From the NCBI GenBank assembly GCA_007125875.1, contig SLCI01000146.1:1-6821 (forward strand): a DNA stretch of 6,821 nucleotides. Reading direction: 5' to 3'. Source of the DNA: Kiritimatiellia bacterium. Its GTDB lineage: Bacteria > Verrucomicrobiota > Kiritimatiellia > SLAD01. Positions 5,871-6,821 of this stretch are shown here, piece after piece (positions within the stretch are counted from its first letter, which is position 1; the number at the start of each line of letters is the position of its first letter). The notes under the pieces were generated by a model. That model was not told the origin of the DNA. It saw only the letters and a program-made list of their open reading frames with translations, and did no database searches. A program made the position numbers and the translations under genes.

Positions 5871-6821
5871 TTACGTTTTGCCTTCCGGTTTCGGGGTCTC
5901 GCGGGTTTGAAGGCTGACCTTCTGAAGCGAGATGCATTCCACTGGGCAGACCTCGGCACACGCGCCGCAGCGGATACACTCATTCTGATCGATGAACAGT
6001 AGATTGTAATCGCGCGAGGAGGTGGAGCGTTCATAACCGGTGATTCGTCCAGCTTCGTCGTGCTTTAAGGCGCTGACCTTGACGATGCAGTTTTCGACCG
6101 GCTTCACTTTTAGGCAGCGATCACAATAGATGCAAAGATCGTTGTCGATTTCGTATTTGTAGTGGCAGAGGTAACAACGTTGCGCTTCGGTGACGGCGGC
6201 CTCCTCGTCATAGCCGGTTTCCACTTCCGCGATTTGAGAGCGCTCTTCGAGAGGCAATGTCGGCATGGGCTGGCGGGGGATCTCGTCCATCTCGCGCGTG
6301 CGACCGGTTGCGGTCGCCTCTTCGATCACCACCACCTCTTGACGACGTTTATGGCCCATCAAAAAGGTATCGACGGCCTGTGCGCAAGATTTGGCGTGCC
6401 CGATCGCATCGATGAGCGACAACGCGCCGAGCGCGAAATCGCCTGCAATGAAGAGATGGCTGTCGCCGATCTGTGGCGATGAATGGGATCCGTCATACGC
6501 CGTTTTCAGTGATGTTGCGGCCGTCGTATTCTTCAGCCAACTGGTGTCGGGTTGCTGGCCGGTTGCCAGTAGCACCTGATCTGCCGGTACGGTAAATTCC
6601 GAATCAGGCAGCGGGATGGGTGTGCGCCGGCCCGATGCATCGGGTTCGCCTAACATGACCGTCGCGAAACGGACTTCGGTGACGGCCTCATCCGATCCCG
6701 CGAAAGCGATCGGCGCGGAGAGCGGATGAAAAGCGATGCCCTCGTTCTCCAGTTCTTCCAACTCGTGCGCTGAAATATACATTTCATTGACCGATCGGCG
6801 GTAATAGATGGCGACGGTCTC
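5871..6821 (-). CDS. GltD-like FAD/NAD(P)-dependent oxidoreductase with C-terminal 4Fe-4S module (N-terminus cut by window edge)
   Basis: This is the C-terminal 316 residues of a pyridine-nucleotide-disulfide-type flavoprotein related to the small subunit of glutamate synthase, which moves electrons between NAD(P)H, FAD and Fe-S clusters in the cytoplasm. The visible part opens inside the NAD(P)H domain: TVAIYYRRSVNEM aligns with the usual VxIVYRRSxxEM, whose arginines favour NADPH. Next come VLLATGQQPDT (83-93) and the FAD-binding FIAGDFALGALSLIDAIGHA (124-143). A linker carrying IPRQPMP and the EAQRCYLC hallmark leads to the cysteine-rich tail. There, cysteines 216, 219, 230, 233, 236 and 245 are followed by a ferredoxin motif with cysteines 282, 285, 288, 292 and 296 (CxxCxxCxxxCPxxxC). 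The frame is open to the right edge. Such proteins often pair with 2-oxoacid:ferredoxin oxidoreductases or act as NADPH:ferredoxin oxidoreductases; the true partner is outside the window. It is followed by 145 non-coding bases. Confidence 0.92.
   Translation of the reverse strand, partial: ETVAIYYRRSVNEMYISAHELEELENEGIAFHPLSAPIAFAGSDEAVTEVRFATVMLGEPDASGRRTPIPLPDSEFTVPADQVLLATGQQPDTSWLKNTTAATSLKTAYDGSHSSPQIGDSHLFIAGDFALGALSLIDAIGHAKSCAQAVDTFLMGHKRRQEVVVIEEATATGRTREMDEIPRQPMPTLPLEERSQIAEVETGYDEEAAVTEAQRCYLCHYKYEIDNDLCIYCDRCLKVKPVENCIVKVSALKHDEAGRITGYERSTSSRDYNLLFIDQNECIRCGACAEVCPVECISLQKVSLQTRETPKPEGKT

Noticed and set aside
5722..5979. Minus-strand frame of 85 codons crossing the intergenic gap and ending in a TGA that overlaps the ATG at 5725
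   Set aside because: More than a third of it overlaps the oxidoreductase tail out of frame, the product has no domain-like pattern, and an ATGA overlap arises easily by chance.
1..6821. CRISPR array, insertion sequence, phage or toxin-antitoxin content
   Set aside because: No regularly spaced repeats, transposase or integrase motifs, or paired toxin-antitoxin genes are visible; the 73-residue gene sits inside a metabolic operon and lacks antitoxin features.

Overview
The window is a gene-dense bacterial segment in which every supportable gene lies on the minus strand. It is moderately GC-rich and the longest stretch without a gene is 145 bases. The best phylogenetic hint is the 1042-residue protein joining a DUF2723-like (GT117, GT-C fold) membrane region to a long TPR array. 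Proteins of this type are, to my knowledge, common in Kiritimatiellota and related PVC-superphylum bacteria. Two promoter-like sites of the form TTGnnn-17 bp-TA(C/G)CTT and an absence of clear Shine-Dalgarno sequences also fit a non-model lineage. The assignment is inference; no rRNA or marker gene is present to test it.

Layout in the direction of transcription (right to left). (1) 6821-5871: C-terminal 316 residues of a GltD-like FAD/NAD(P) oxidoreductase ending in a cysteine-rich ferredoxin module; its N-terminus lies beyond the right edge. (2) 5870-5726: 145-base intergenic region with a 9-bp perfect inverted repeat, a candidate promoter and a 9-bp leader stem-loop. (3) 5725-2597: the DUF2723-like/TPR membrane protein. 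(4) 2596-2470: 127-base intergenic region with the clearest promoter in the window (TTGACA, 17 bp, TACCTT). (5) 2469 to the left edge: a compact four-gene operon made of an A-type Fe-S carrier (IscA/HesB family), an unrecognised 73-residue protein, a NifS-type cysteine desulfurase, and a SpoIIE/RsbU-type PP2C serine phosphatase cut by the left edge. Gaps are 3 and 16 bases, followed by a 53-base overlap.

How they may work together: the desulfurase supplies sulfur and the A-type protein carries or delivers Fe-S clusters, so genes 1-3 of the operon form an Fe-S maturation unit whose scaffold (IscU/NifU/SufBCD) is not in the window. The oxidoreductase would be a plausible Fe-S client but has its own transcription unit. 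A SpoIIE-type phosphatase normally acts in partner-switching regulation on anti-sigma-factor antagonists; its overlap with the desulfurase gene suggests coupled expression, not a proven functional link.

The items most worth following up are the 73-residue orphan between the two Fe-S genes, the AT-rich desulfurase/phosphatase junction containing five consecutive stop codons in the frame neither gene uses, and the divergent catalytic loop of the DUF2723-like protein. I found no CRISPR array, insertion sequence, tRNA/rRNA, phage gene or defence system.
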